Below are positions 17,649-24,722 of a DNA stretch of 57,829 nucleotides, one piece after another (within the stretch, counting starts at the first letter, position 1; each line of letters starts with the position of its first letter). The DNA is from Chloroflexota bacterium. GTDB taxonomy: Bacteria > Chloroflexota > Anaerolineae > B4-G1. The stretch covers positions 1-57,829 of the forward strand of contig JAAEPW010000741.1 in assembly GCA_024232355.1 (NCBI GenBank), in the 5' to 3' direction. The notes beneath the pieces are model-generated. The model was not told the DNA's origin. It saw only the letters and a program-made list of their open reading frames with translations, and searched no databases. Both the position numbers and the translations under genes were made by a program.

Positions 17649-17710
17649 TTGGGCGCTCCCGTCCTGGCGTTGTGGTCCAGCGTTCTCGGCGGGTGCGCCC
17701 CCAACTTTTT
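17649..17710 (+). terminator. Terminator-like hairpin abutting the next ribosome binding site
   Basis: GGGCGC (17651-17656) with GCGCCC (17695-17700), inner CCCG (17658-17661) with CGGG (17690-17693), then a T-run at 17706-17710 followed at once by GAGGTG and the ATG at 17722. It could end the methyltransferase operon or act as an attenuator for the next gene. It shares the hairpin, T-tract, ribosome-site layout of the leaders at 18.3-22.0 kb. Confidence 0.55.
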
Positions 17711-17721
17711 GAGGTGACGAA

Positions 17722-17940
17722 ATGAGCAAGTGTATCTGGAAATACAACAGCATTGACGATTACTGGCAAACGGGGTGTGACAATGCCTTCTCCCTGGACG
17801 ATGGTACACCATCCGAGAACGGCATGGGGTTCTGTCTCTATTGTGGAAAGCCGCTTTTGCAGATCTGTCACGAGCACGCCGTCACCCCCGACCCCGACGA
17901 CGATGCGGAAATTTGCCTATTGACAAGCAACTCAAAATAG
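17722..17940 (+). CDS. Small zinc-knuckle protein
   Basis: A 72-residue protein with FCLYCGKPL, the FCxYCGKPL signature of a very common type of small phage zinc protein, plus further Cys and His residues (CIW, CDN, CHEH). Acidic C-terminus. GAGGTGACGAA precedes the ATG. The next promoter overlaps its 3' end. Confidence 0.7.
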   Translation: MSKCIWKYNSIDDYWQTGCDNAFSLDDGTPSENGMGFCLYCGKPLLQICHEHAVTPDPDDDAEICLLTSNSK

Positions 17941-17967
17941 TATATAATCGTTATGTATAAAATACAT
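17920..17967 (+). promoter_or_regulatory. Consensus sigma70 promoter with palindromic operator
   Basis: TTGACA (17920-17925), 17 bases, TATAAT (17943-17948): a perfect consensus promoter. The palindrome ATGTAT-aaa-ATACAT (17953-17967) sits over the start site and ends at the AAGGAG of the next gene. That gene encodes a ribbon-helix-helix-like protein, so autorepression through this operator is a natural inference. Confidence 0.85.
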
Positions 17968-17978
17968 AAGGAGTTATA

Positions 17979-18275
17979 ATGGCAAGCAGGCGCAGAATCA
18001 CGATTGAATTGACAGAGCAGGACCAAAAGCGGCTTGAGTTTATCCAGGCGGCAACCGGCGAGTTTACTATCATTGGCACTATTCGTCATGCGCTACGCGA
18101 GACGACGCGGGAACTCAGAACCGATGAGCGGGTTTTTGCCGCGTCTATGCGTGCGCCTTCTGCGGATGCCGTGTCTTTTCCGCTTGCTCCCTGCGCTTGC
18201 GGGTGCGGTGAGTTGGGCGCTTGTTTAGCACAACTCGACAGGGTAGCGAAAAAGAATGAGGCGCTGGCGTTTTGA
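17979..18275 (+). CDS. Ribbon-helix-helix-like transcription regulator with Cys-rich tail
   Basis: A 98-residue protein. Residues 3-45 (RRRITIELTEQDQKRLEFIQ, then TIIGTIRHALRETTREL) fit a ribbon-helix-helix fold: one beta strand and two helices. The C-terminal part holds CACGCGELGAC, a possible metal site, unusual for this family. The first gene behind the strongest early promoter and its palindrome, it is probably an early autoregulator. The family call comes from pattern only. Confidence 0.6.
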   Translation: MASRRRITIELTEQDQKRLEFIQAATGEFTIIGTIRHALRETTRELRTDERVFAASMRAPSADAVSFPLAPCACGCGELGACLAQLDRVAKKNEALAF

Positions 18276-18281
18276 ACCAAT

Positions 18282-18501
18282 CCGGAAACCTAACCGGGAG
18301 AGCTTGCGAAAAGTGGTTTTTTGTTTTCTCCCTCGTCATGGGTTCTCAACCCGGTTGGCCGTTGCGGCTCTCCCTTGTGGCGATCTGTCACAACGGATGT
18401 ACACCGGCCAGGTTGAGAATCTCTGATGAGGGAGAAGGCAGACCAACTCGGAAATCTAACCACTGGGGGAAAGCCAAGTTCAGAGCGGTTTTTTTGTTTG
18501 A
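18282..18501 (+). ncRNA. Structured leader RNA with two U-tract elements
   Basis: A 234-base gap without a gene. It holds two copies of a leader element (18282-18328 and 18448-18501: GGAAAyCTAACC, a GC-rich core, then GGTTTTTT). Between them lies a long inverted repeat: CTCCCTCGTCA (18328-18338) with TGATGAGGGAG (18424-18434), CTCAACC (18345-18351) with GGTTGAG (18411-18417), GGCC with GGCC, and an apical hairpin TTGTG/CACAA. GGGAGAGC (18296-18303) also pairs perfectly with GCTCTCCC (18367-18374), crossing the first helix; this implies a pseudoknot or two alternative folds. Confidence 0.6.
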
Positions 18502-18509
18502 AAGGAGAA

Positions 18510-18686
18510 ATGAAAATGATAACCAAAAAACAAATGCGCCAGCTAAAGAAAGCGCAACTCAAAGGTGGATTTGAGTTGCAGCGAGTGGCTATACGGCTAT
18601 TTGACCTTGATTTAGCTTCAGCGATGCACCTTGCAAGCGCCTTCAAAAAGGGTGCTTCCATCAAGGAGCTTGCTCGACTAATCTAA
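18510..18686 (+). CDS. Small basic early protein
   Basis: 58 residues from the ATG at 18510, with AAAGGAG immediately upstream, right after the second U-tract. Lys-rich N-terminus (KKQMRQLKKAQLKGGFEL) and a helical C-terminus. The composition would fit nucleic-acid binding, but no family is recognised. Confidence 0.65.
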   Translation: MKMITKKQMRQLKKAQLKGGFELQRVAIRLFDLDLASAMHLASAFKKGASIKELARLI

Positions 18687-18703
18687 AATACATCAATGCA
18701 GCG

Positions 18704-18802
18704 GCGTGGAGTGGAGACAAGCCACTTAATGGACACGCGGGAACGAGATAGCGCATCGCGGCTCAATTGAGTGCCAGAGCGATAAGTCGGGGCAGAACCG
18801 AC
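18704..18802 (+). promoter_or_regulatory. Structured intergenic RNA segment
   Basis: The 134-base gap contains a nested hairpin (GCGTG 18704-18708 with CACGC 18734-18738, enclosing AGTGG 18710-18714 with CCACT 18722-18726), the palindrome CTCAATTGAG (18762-18771) and a hairpin GTCGG (18786-18790) with CCGAC (18798-18802). The last lies just before the TGGAG ribosome site of the next gene. No T-tract. Function unknown; a translation-control leader is possible. Confidence 0.4.
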
Positions 18803-18820
18803 CTGCATGATGGAGAAAAA

Positions 18821-19045
18821 ATGAGATTTATCAATTGGCTCAAAAGAAAAAAGCGCAAAACGTTTTACTGCCCACATTGTCTGCGGGCAACGCCGGGATA
18901 TATTTTGCACATGGGCTTTTTTGAGCAACGATGTTGTCATTGCAAGCGGACATATAGGGTAATGGCGTCTAAGTCTATAAAAGAAACAGCGCGAGCTATT
19001 CATAATGCGAAAGATGGTTATGGTCAGACATCACAGAGCGATTGA
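18821..19045 (+). CDS. Small zinc ribbon protein
   Basis: 74 residues. Very basic start (INWLKRKKRKTFYC), then CPHC and CCHC knuckles about 22 residues apart, and a helical tail. TGGAG precedes the ATG. Probably an early host- or RNA-directed protein, but this is inference only. Confidence 0.7.
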   Translation: MRFINWLKRKKRKTFYCPHCLRATPGYILHMGFFEQRCCHCKRTYRVMASKSIKETARAIHNAKDGYGQTSQSD

Positions 19046-19093
19046 AACCTAACACTGCGGGGGAGCCAAGTTCAGAGCGGTTTTTTTGTTTGA
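19041..19093 (+). promoter_or_regulatory. Leader element copy 3 (U-tract next to ribosome site)
   Basis: GAAACCTAACACTG, GGGGGAGCCAAG, TTCAGAGCGG, seven Ts, GTTTGA. The last 30 bases match copy 2 (18472-18501) almost base for base. CTG can pair with CAG and AAC with GTT, which places a weak hairpin before the T-run. The element starts at the stop codon of the upstream gene. Confidence 0.6.
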
Positions 19094-19106
19094 GAGGAAC
19101 AAGTCA

Positions 19107-19295
19107 ATGCAATCAGAATTCGAGAAAATGCTAGAGGACATAATAGTTGTCACTGGTTATCGCGTAGAGTTTGAGGCCGATAACTACAATAGATGGATTC
19201 ATGTCTGGGAAACAAAGGACAGTCTGCTTGCTACCTATAAAGGCGCATCGTTTATGGGTGCGCTTAAAAAGGCGTGGCAGGGATTGTGTGGGTAG
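19107..19295 (+). CDS. Small hypothetical early protein
   Basis: 62 residues from the ATG at 19107, preceded by GAGAGGAAC. Acidic N-terminal helix, then an alpha/beta-looking core (YRVEFEADNYNRWIHVWETK) and a helix that ends KKAWQGLCG. No family recognised. Flanked on both sides by the repeated leader elements. Confidence 0.65.
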   Translation: MQSEFEKMLEDIIVVTGYRVEFEADNYNRWIHVWETKDSLLATYKGASFMGALKKAWQGLCG

Positions 19296-19460
19296 CCAGC
19301 CCGCCGGGCAGCCAGACTCAAGACGGTTTTTTCGTTGCTACCCTGTTCGTGACGGGGGCCTAGCACGTCAGAGTCTGCCCAAGACCACGTGCCCCGCCAG
19401 GGCAATGACGGCAGGGCGGCAACGATAGCGCGGGACAAGTCAAAGGTGTTTTTGGTTTGA
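19291..19460 (+). promoter_or_regulatory. Structured leader with elements 4 and 7
   Basis: The 179-base gap holds element 4 (GGGTAGCCAG...GACTCAAGACGG then six Ts, 19290-19336) and element 7 (GCGGGACAAGTCAAA then GTGTTTTTGGTTTGA, 19430-19460). In between, GGGCAG-cca-GACTC (19306-19319) pairs with GAGTCTGCCC (19371-19380), GGGTAGC (19290-19296) with GCTACCC (19337-19343), and GCACGT (19363-19368) with ACGTGC (19387-19392). The overlapping pairings suggest alternative folds. The next gene begins 15 bases after the end. Confidence 0.55.
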
Positions 19461-19474
19461 AAAGGAGTGCGCAA

Positions 19475-19741
19475 GTGGAAACAAATATCAGTTACAAAAT
19501 TTTGCCAGACATTGACACGGTTCACTCATTACCAGACAGCGCCGTAGTAAGGTTCATCGTAGCGGGGGGCATAGTTGAGGTTTCGCTGAATTGCGGCTGT
19601 CTCGACATTAACACCGGCAGCGATCTTGTATCTCTTTATCCACAAGCGGCAAACCATGTGTTGATTGTCGCAAATAGCCGAGCAGAAGTATACCAAAAAT
19701 CAAGCGATCCTCTCTTGCACGGCATTTCGAGAGGGGGATAG
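19475..19741 (+). CDS. Small hypothetical early protein
   Basis: 88 residues from a GTG at 19475, chosen because AAAAGGAG ends 9 bases upstream. Mixed alpha/beta, with beta strands around VVRFIVAGGIVEVSLNCGC. The stop precedes GGAGC and the next ATG by eight bases. No family recognised. Confidence 0.6.
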   Translation: METNISYKILPDIDTVHSLPDSAVVRFIVAGGIVEVSLNCGCLDINTGSDLVSLYPQAANHVLIVANSRAEVYQKSSDPLLHGISRGG

Positions 19742-19749
19742 GAGCAACC

Positions 19750-19956
19750 ATGACAGACCAACCAACAAAAGTTATACACTCGGACCTAACATACATACAT
19801 CAAAAAACTAGCGTGGCGCTGGAAATCAGAACGCGGGCCGAATTAGACGAACTGATTGCGGCATTGCAAAACGAGAACCGTCAAGTGGTAGTTTTGCGCA
19901 GCCCTCACGACAGTATAGCGGTGTCTGTTTATATTAGGTTTCGAGAGAGTGAATAG
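19750..19956 (+). CDS. Small hypothetical early protein
   Basis: 68 residues, ATG preceded by TAGGAGCAACC. Contains a likely helix (RTRAELDELIAALQNEN) between two strands, a simple ferredoxin-like layout. No motif is recognised. Part of the run of tiny early genes between the leader elements and the primase. Confidence 0.65.
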   Translation: MTDQPTKVIHSDLTYIHQKTSVALEIRTRAELDELIAALQNENRQVVVLRSPHDSIAVSVYIRFRESE

Positions 19957-19964
19957 AGACAATC

Positions 19965-20189
19965 ATGCAAATATGTAAAGCCTGTTACAAAAAGCTCTAC
20001 CATCAAAGGTTTACGCCCTATGACTATTACTCTGACCACGGTCGCCGTTACCTCAGCACTTGTTGTGACGCCGAGGTTTTGCAGTTCCACGGCAGCCAAT
20101 ACCACAAGGTGGTGCGCGGGCTTGAGGAAAAAAAGGGAATGCAAGCCTGGACGGTTGAGGCATTTGAGGGGGAAGGAGCGAGAGCGTGA
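19965..20189 (+). CDS. Small Cys-containing early protein
   Basis: 74 residues. CKAC at the start and STCCDAEV in the middle form a probable zinc site; Tyr/His rich in between. The stop overlaps the GTG start of the primase gene by four bases, so it is translated together with the primase. GAGACAATC precedes the ATG, a weak ribosome site. Confidence 0.65.
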   Translation: MQICKACYKKLYHQRFTPYDYYSDHGRRYLSTCCDAEVLQFHGSQYHKVVRGLEEKKGMQAWTVEAFEGEGARA

Positions 20190-21109
20190 CCGACCCAATC
20201 TCAATCATTGAACAACATTTTCACATCGAGCTAAAGCGCAAGTCGCCCACAGAGTACGCCGGTCCGTGCCCGTTCTGCAACGAGGGCGTTGACCGGTTCG
20301 TTGTTTTCCTGGACGGCTCTCCCCGCTACTGGTGCAGACGGTGTGAGTCTCAAGGGTTCGTTGACTCTCTTGAGGACACCGCCGCCCTATCCCCTGCCGA
20401 GATTCGCCTGCTCAAAATCGAGAGAGAGCAACGCCGACTTGCGCGCCAGCAAACCGAGCAAGAGATCCGCCTTCTCGCCCTGGAGCAAATGGCCCAATGT
20501 AAAGACCACGAACGCTACCACCGCCAGATGCCCGACGCCGCCCTGCATTACTGGCTCTCTGAGGGCATGGAAATTGATTGGATTGCAAAGTACAAACTGG
20601 GCGGCTGTACTCGTTGTCCCCTGTGGCCGTCGCTATCGTCCTACACGGTCCCAATCTTTGACGGGGGCCGACTGCTCAACATCCGGCATAGACTCGCCAG
20701 GAACGGCAACAAACGAGTGCCCCGCTACCTGCCCCACGTCAAGGGCCTGGGGGTCCAACTTTTCAACGCAGACGCGATAGAGACCGCCCCCGACGTGCTG
20801 GCAATTTGCGAAGGAGAAAAAAAGACCATCCACGTCACAGAGCGAATTATGCCAGCCGTGGGCATAATGGGCGCGCGCTCGTTTCTCAAGGGGTGGGTGA
20901 AGCGCATCGCCCGCGCCGTGTCCACGGTTTACGTGTGTCTCGATCCTGACGCCGCCGAGTCTGCCCAACGACTGGCGGCGTTTTTTCATGGCAAGGCGCG
21001 AGTGGTAGAACTCCCCACAAAGGCCGACGACTTTCTGACGATTCGGGGGGGCAGCGCCAGGGACTTTCGGTATTATCTCAAGCAGGCCAGGCCGGTTAAG
21101 GCGAGGTGA
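20186..21109 (+). CDS. DNA primase (zinc finger plus TOPRIM)
   Basis: 307 residues, GTG start. An N-terminal zinc finger (CPFC near residue 29, CRRC near 50) and a C-terminal TOPRIM domain (LAICEGEKKTI near 209, then YVCLDPDAAESAQRL near 251) define a bacterial-type primase. The catalytic Glu is the one in EGE and the metal-binding pair is DPD. Shorter than DnaG (about 600 residues): it lacks the helicase-binding end, as many phage primases do. It would make RNA primers for the helicase encoded at 23.7 kb. Confidence 0.85.
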   Translation: MTDPISIIEQHFHIELKRKSPTEYAGPCPFCNEGVDRFVVFLDGSPRYWCRRCESQGFVDSLEDTAALSPAEIRLLKIEREQRRLARQQTEQEIRLLALEQMAQCKDHERYHRQMPDAALHYWLSEGMEIDWIAKYKLGGCTRCPLWPSLSSYTVPIFDGGRLLNIRHRLARNGNKRVPRYLPHVKGLGVQLFNADAIETAPDVLAICEGEKKTIHVTERIMPAVGIMGARSFLKGWVKRIARAVSTVYVCLDPDAAESAQRLAAFFHGKARVVELPTKADDFLTIRGGSARDFRYYLKQARPVKAR

Positions 21110-21113
21110 GAAA

Positions 21114-21383
21114 ATGAACGACCCACAAGAACAAGCCACCATCTGGCGCGCTCTCATCCGTTCCGCCGCCGCCTACGTTGAGCGCCTGGAGACCGACGAC
21201 GCCGAGACGGCAACGTTTCGAATCGGTCTCTTTTTCGACGCCGCCGCCGACATCTGGCAGCGCATCAAGGGAGACCAGGCCCTCGTTGACGCGGCTTGCG
21301 AAGCCGTCGCCCCAGAGCTTGCCGTGCTGGCCGGGGCCGGGTATGACTTTTTGGGTATTGACACCGGGGCGAAAGTAGAGTAA
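21114..21383 (+). CDS. Small acidic helical protein
   Basis: 89 residues, ATG four bases after the primase stop, preceded by GCGAGGTGAG. Highly helical and acidic (ETDDAETATFRIGLFFDAAADIW). It may be a primase accessory factor by position; no family is recognised. A promoter overlaps its last codons. Confidence 0.65.
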   Translation: MNDPQEQATIWRALIRSAAAYVERLETDDAETATFRIGLFFDAAADIWQRIKGDQALVDAACEAVAPELAVLAGAGYDFLGIDTGAKVE

Positions 21384-21386
21384 GAT
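21358..21386 (+). promoter_or_regulatory. Probable sigma70 promoter upstream of a structured leader
   Basis: TTGACA (21358-21363), 17 bases, TAAGAT (21381-21386). The -35 is perfect, the -10 is 4 of 6. It reads into the nested hairpin at 21454-21526. It overlaps the end of the upstream gene, so coincidence cannot be excluded. Confidence 0.5.
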
Positions 21387-21453
21387 TGGTCATGCGCGAA
21401 TGGGTGGCGACCTAGCGCAGAGAGGCACAGAGAGATAATGAGCAAAAGACCAT

Positions 21454-21545
21454 CGACACATGGCGTTTCCTTACCACAAGGGCACGCCGCCCGGATTCTC
21501 TCTATGCCGGGAAACGCCAGGTGTCGGCGGTCTTTTTTGTTTTCA
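21454..21545 (+). promoter_or_regulatory. Nested hairpin leader with element 6
   Basis: CGACA (21454-21458) pairs with TGTCG (21522-21526), TGGCGTTTCC (21461-21470) with GGAAACGCCA (21510-21519), and inside CCGG (21491-21494) with CCGG (21507-21510). The hairpin ends in GGCGGTC and six Ts, then GTTTTCAATACAAGGAG and an ATG. A strong intrinsic-terminator-like stem thus lies directly before the ribosome site of a small gene. Confidence 0.65.
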
Positions 21546-21561
21546 ATACAAGGAGAGGATC

Positions 21562-21717
21562 ATGTCAACGTGGAAAGGTTTCATTCCAGAGAGCAAGTCA
21601 TACTTGAACTATGCAACGCGAACGCGCAGAGAGAAGTTTAGTTTCTGGCGTCAGGTTCCCAGGGCATGGTTGCACTTTCAGTGGGCGGCGTTGCGCGATT
21701 GGATAGTTACCGGGTAG
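21562..21717 (+). CDS. 51-residue early protein
   Basis: Begins at the ATG 21562 after AAGGAGAGG. Basic and rich in aromatics (STWKGFIPESKSYLNYATRT, then WLHFQWAALRDWIVTG). No family. Both its leader and the region after it carry the repeated U-tract elements, which marks it as one small independently controlled cassette. Confidence 0.6.
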   Translation: MSTWKGFIPESKSYLNYATRTRREKFSFWRQVPRAWLHFQWAALRDWIVTG

Positions 21718-21745
21718 CCAGACTCAAGGCGGTTTTTTTGTTTGA
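21710..21745 (+). promoter_or_regulatory. Leader element copy 5
   Basis: CGGGTAGCCAGACTCAAG, GCGG, seven Ts, GTTTGACAAGGAG. It shares GGGTAGCCAG and GACTCAAG with copy 4 and the T7-G-T3 tail with copies 2 and 3. It overlaps the end of one gene and ends in the ribosome site of the next (ATG 21759). Confidence 0.6.
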
Positions 21746-21758
21746 CAAGGAGCGAGCA

Positions 21759-21956
21759 ATGCCAGAACTAGAATGTCAATTTTGCGGCTGGTTGGGCGAT
21801 CCTCAAGACTTGATGGACGCACACGGTCAGCGAGTTTGTCCAGAGTGCGGCTCTGATACCATAGAGGATTACGAACACGACAAGGATGAAAGCGTTGCTG
21901 TTGCCAGTGGCGACATCGCCGACATCTGGGGCTATGACGGCGACCACTGGGACTAA
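21759..21956 (+). CDS. Rubredoxin-like zinc ribbon protein
   Basis: 65 residues. CQFCGW near residue 6 and CPECGS near 29 form a zinc ribbon; the C-terminal half is very acidic (EDYEHDKDESV, YDGDHWD). The acidic tail could mimic DNA, which is speculation. The ribosome site is AAGGAGCG, 6-8 bases before the ATG. Confidence 0.7.
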   Translation: MPELECQFCGWLGDPQDLMDAHGQRVCPECGSDTIEDYEHDKDESVAVASGDIADIWGYDGDHWD

Positions 21957-21968
21957 GCATTAACGGCC

Positions 21969-22000
21969 AGCGGGACAAGTCAAAAGTGTTTTTGGTTTGA
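21969..22000 (+). promoter_or_regulatory. Leader element copy 8
   Basis: AGCGGGACAAGTCAAAA then GTGTTTTTGGTTTGA. It is identical to copy 7 (19430-19460) except for one base. Downstream come GAGGCG and the GTG start of a methyltransferase gene at 22008. Confidence 0.6.
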
Positions 22001-22007
22001 GGCGAAC

Positions 22008-22853
22008 GTGAAACCCTACTATCAACGAGACGGCATTACAATCTATTGCGGCGACTGTCTCAAAGTCATGCCGCAGCTTGAACCGCCATTCGCCGCAATC
22101 ATAGCCGACTGGCCGTATGGAACCACGGCTTGCTCGTGGGATAGCATCATACCACTGGAGCCGCTTTGGCGAGAGTGTAAACGGTTGAGTGACACGGCGG
22201 TGTTGTTTGGGAGTCAACCGTTTACGAGCAAGCTGGTGATGAGTAACCCTGAATGGTTCAAGTACGAGTGGATTCTGAGGAAAAATAAGTCAAGCAACTT
22301 TTTGCAAGCAAATTTCCAGCCGATAAAGATACACGAGAATATACTTGTATTTAGCTCAATGCACGCAACATACACCCCAGCGTCCAATGCAATGATATAC
22401 AACCCAGAAATGTCTGGCATTCAAGACAGTTTCAACAAAGGACAAGGGACTGACACATCTTTGAAAAGCTGGAAGGCAAGGCGGGGAAATGATTATACAC
22501 TGAGAAGTAATCACAACGATGGACGATTCCCAGAGTCAATTATCAACTTTCCAAGTGATAAAGAAAAATTTCACCCAACCCAAAAGCCCGAACCGCTCAT
22601 GGCCTACCTAATCCGCACCTATACTAACCCTGGCGACCTTATCCTAGACAACACGATGGGCAGCGGCACAACCCTGGTCGCAGCGCAAAACGAAGGTCGC
22701 CGCGCCGTCGGCATAGAGATCAGCCGGGAATACTGCCGCATTGCAGTCGAGCGCCTGCGGCAGCCGTCGTTCTGGTCAATCGCGGAACCAGAGCGCGGGC
22801 CGGAGAGAGAGCAATTAGAACTATTCGAGGGGGAAGGAGCAGTGACAACGTGA
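22008..22853 (+). CDS. N6-adenine DNA methyltransferase with DWPY motif
   Basis: 281 residues, GTG start. Motif IV is ADWPYGT near residue 34, a DWPY variant of DPPY. FLQANFQPIKIHENILVFS and HPTQKPEPLMAYLIRTYTN are typical of the DpnA/CcrM-like N4/N6 class, and motif I is DNTMGSGTTLVAA near residue 207. Order IV then I places it in the beta class. Lone enzyme without endonuclease, so probably for self-protection or regulation. Overlaps the next gene by four bases. Confidence 0.85.
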   Translation: MKPYYQRDGITIYCGDCLKVMPQLEPPFAAIIADWPYGTTACSWDSIIPLEPLWRECKRLSDTAVLFGSQPFTSKLVMSNPEWFKYEWILRKNKSSNFLQANFQPIKIHENILVFSSMHATYTPASNAMIYNPEMSGIQDSFNKGQGTDTSLKSWKARRGNDYTLRSNHNDGRFPESIINFPSDKEKFHPTQKPEPLMAYLIRTYTNPGDLILDNTMGSGTTLVAAQNEGRRAVGIEISREYCRIAVERLRQPSFWSIAEPERGPEREQLELFEGEGAVTT

Positions 22854-23746
22854 GAAAAGGACAGGCCATACTGGCGCTATTATCCGACCGACCCGTCGCC
22901 TATCACCCAGATGTTGCCCGAATCGTCGGGGGGGTAAAGGCGGCGGTTTTTTTATGCCAGCTACTCTACTGGACCGGCAGAGAGGCGCGCACGGACGGGT
23001 TTATCTGGAAGACCCAAGCCGAGATGGAACAAGAGACCGCCCTCACCCGTCACGAGCAAGACGGCGCAAGAAAGAGGCTGCGCGGTCTGGGCATCATTGA
23101 GGAAAAGCGCGCAGGCATTCCCGCCAAGCTCCACTATCGGGTAGACACTGACAAGCTCCTGGAGTCAATAGACCGGTTTTACTCCAAACAAGATTGCCAC
23201 TTTTCGGCAAACTGTACAGACGGAAATCGTCAAACTATTACAGAGATTACTCCAGAGACTACATCAGAAGATATTGACGTAAGAACGTCAATCGCGGGCG
23301 ACGACGCAAAGCAAGAGGCCGCACCTACTCAACCCCGTGCCGGAAAGATTCAGCAAAGAAAGAGGACCGAAAGTAAAAGGGAGAACGGCAGTCAACCAGG
23401 ACTGCCAGGGTTGCCGACTCTCCAGATTGAAACCCCACAAGAGCAACTGCTATTTGACGCGATAAACGTACAGCGTCGAGCAGGGAACCGACGCAGGCTG
23501 ACGAAATTCCCGACGTTGGCCGTCAAGGAGCGATACGCGGCGACGGCGGCGGCGTTGGATAATGGGAACGGGGAACTGGAGAGTGCTATCCAGAAAACGT
23601 TTCAGGCGGGTATCACAGCCGTGCCGAAAGTGGTCGCCTATCTGGGTGGCATCGTCAAGGGCAAGGATCGAGACGCCGCAACTCATCGGGGCGAGGTCTA
23701 CACCGCCGACAGTGGCGGAAAGGTGTTAAAAATCAATGAATGGTAA
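22850..23746 (+). CDS. Replication initiator-like protein (winged-helix N-terminus)
   Basis: 298 residues, GTG start within the previous stop. The N-terminal 110 residues (KAAVFLCQLLYWTGREARTDGFIWKT, RKRLRGLGIIEEKRAGIPAKLHYRVD) form the winged-helix pattern of phage replication initiators and DnaD/O-like proteins. A charged linker follows (residues 140-185), then a C-terminal domain resembling helicase-loader ends. It immediately precedes the helicase gene and overlaps it, which supports a loader or origin-binding role. Confidence 0.65.
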   Translation: MRKGQAILALLSDRPVAYHPDVARIVGGVKAAVFLCQLLYWTGREARTDGFIWKTQAEMEQETALTRHEQDGARKRLRGLGIIEEKRAGIPAKLHYRVDTDKLLESIDRFYSKQDCHFSANCTDGNRQTITEITPETTSEDIDVRTSIAGDDAKQEAAPTQPRAGKIQQRKRTESKRENGSQPGLPGLPTLQIETPQEQLLFDAINVQRRAGNRRRLTKFPTLAVKERYAATAAALDNGNGELESAIQKTFQAGITAVPKVVAYLGGIVKGKDRDAATHRGEVYTADSGGKVLKINEW

Positions 23747-24713
23747 AAATGGACGGGGCAATGTTGCCGATCTGGTCTATGCGCCCACCCACGCGCTGAA
23801 TAGCCTCATCGAGTTTAACAAGGTCGCTAGGAGCGGGCGGGGCATCCAGTTTGGCATACCCGGCATAGATAGCAAAGTAATCCCGTTTAGGCCAGGGAAT
23901 ACGATCATTTTCTGCGCAAGGCCAGGCCATTGCAAAACGTCACTGATGGCCTACTTTGCCAGGCTAGAGGCGCAACGAATCAAGGCGCGGGGGACGGAAG
24001 ATAAAGAATGCGCTTTGTTCATTTCTTGGGAGCAGTCGGTGGACGAGTTGGCTTGTCTGCTCTATCCCCTCGACGGCTTTACAAGCAGCGACGTGGCATG
24101 GGGGCGCATGGGCCATGACGCTATGGTGAGACATTCAATCCAGAACGCCGGTACGCCGATCTGGCTTTTTGGTCACGGTCTCAGCCGGACGGGCGCGAGA
24201 GTGCCGCGTATGACGCCCCAGGTCGTCTTGTCGGCCATAGAGCGCATGGCCGACGATTACAACGGGATGCGCCCCACCCTGTTGCTTTTTGATTACGTGC
24301 AATTGATCCCGACCGAGTGGGGCGCTAATCGCGTCGAGGTCGTGACCGAAGCTACGATGAGGATAGGCGAACTTGCCAAGCGGGTAGGCGCACCGGCCAT
24401 CATCGGAGCGCAGGCCCGGCGCGAGGTGGATGATAGGGCATACAAGATACCGCAACCCAGAGACGCGGGATGGACGAGCGAGATTGAAAAAATCTGTGAC
24501 AAGTTTTTCGGACTTTATCGGCCATCGCTGGACCGTCTCCAGATGATAGAGTTACCGGACGGGGAGACGATACCTGTCACCCCGCGCCTTTTGCTGATTG
24601 AGATGGGCAAGCAAAGGTTTGAGCATGGACGGGCGACGTGGCCGCTGTACTTTGAGCCAGAGACGTTGAAACTGGCAGAGCTTGAGACCGCGCAGGCCGA
24701 TCCGGCATTTTAG
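23736..24713 (+). CDS. DnaB-like replicative helicase (RecA-type ATPase)
   Basis: 325 residues. Walker A is ARPGHCKTSL (the last part of GxxxxGK[ST] is present as G-H-C-K-T), Walker B is LLLFDYVQLI near residue 188, followed by VGAPAIIGAQARREVDDRAYK, the H4-like strand of DnaB. It lacks the usual DnaB N-terminal domain, and is shorter than DnaB (about 450), like other phage DnaB-type helicases. It works with the primase at 20.2 kb and the initiator upstream. Confidence 0.8.
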   Translation: MNGKNGRGNVADLVYAPTHALNSLIEFNKVARSGRGIQFGIPGIDSKVIPFRPGNTIIFCARPGHCKTSLMAYFARLEAQRIKARGTEDKECALFISWEQSVDELACLLYPLDGFTSSDVAWGRMGHDAMVRHSIQNAGTPIWLFGHGLSRTGARVPRMTPQVVLSAIERMADDYNGMRPTLLLFDYVQLIPTEWGANRVEVVTEATMRIGELAKRVGAPAIIGAQARREVDDRAYKIPQPRDAGWTSEIEKICDKFFGLYRPSLDRLQMIELPDGETIPVTPRLLLIEMGKQRFEHGRATWPLYFEPETLKLAELETAQADPAF

Positions 24714-24722
24714 GGGGTAGAG

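Noticed and set aside
18421..18455. CTGATGAG...GGAAA resembling a hammerhead ribozyme core
   Set aside because: There is one base too many between the second stem and GAAA, no matching cleavage-side stem, and the CTGATGA bases are already part of a long inverted repeat with 18328-18338.
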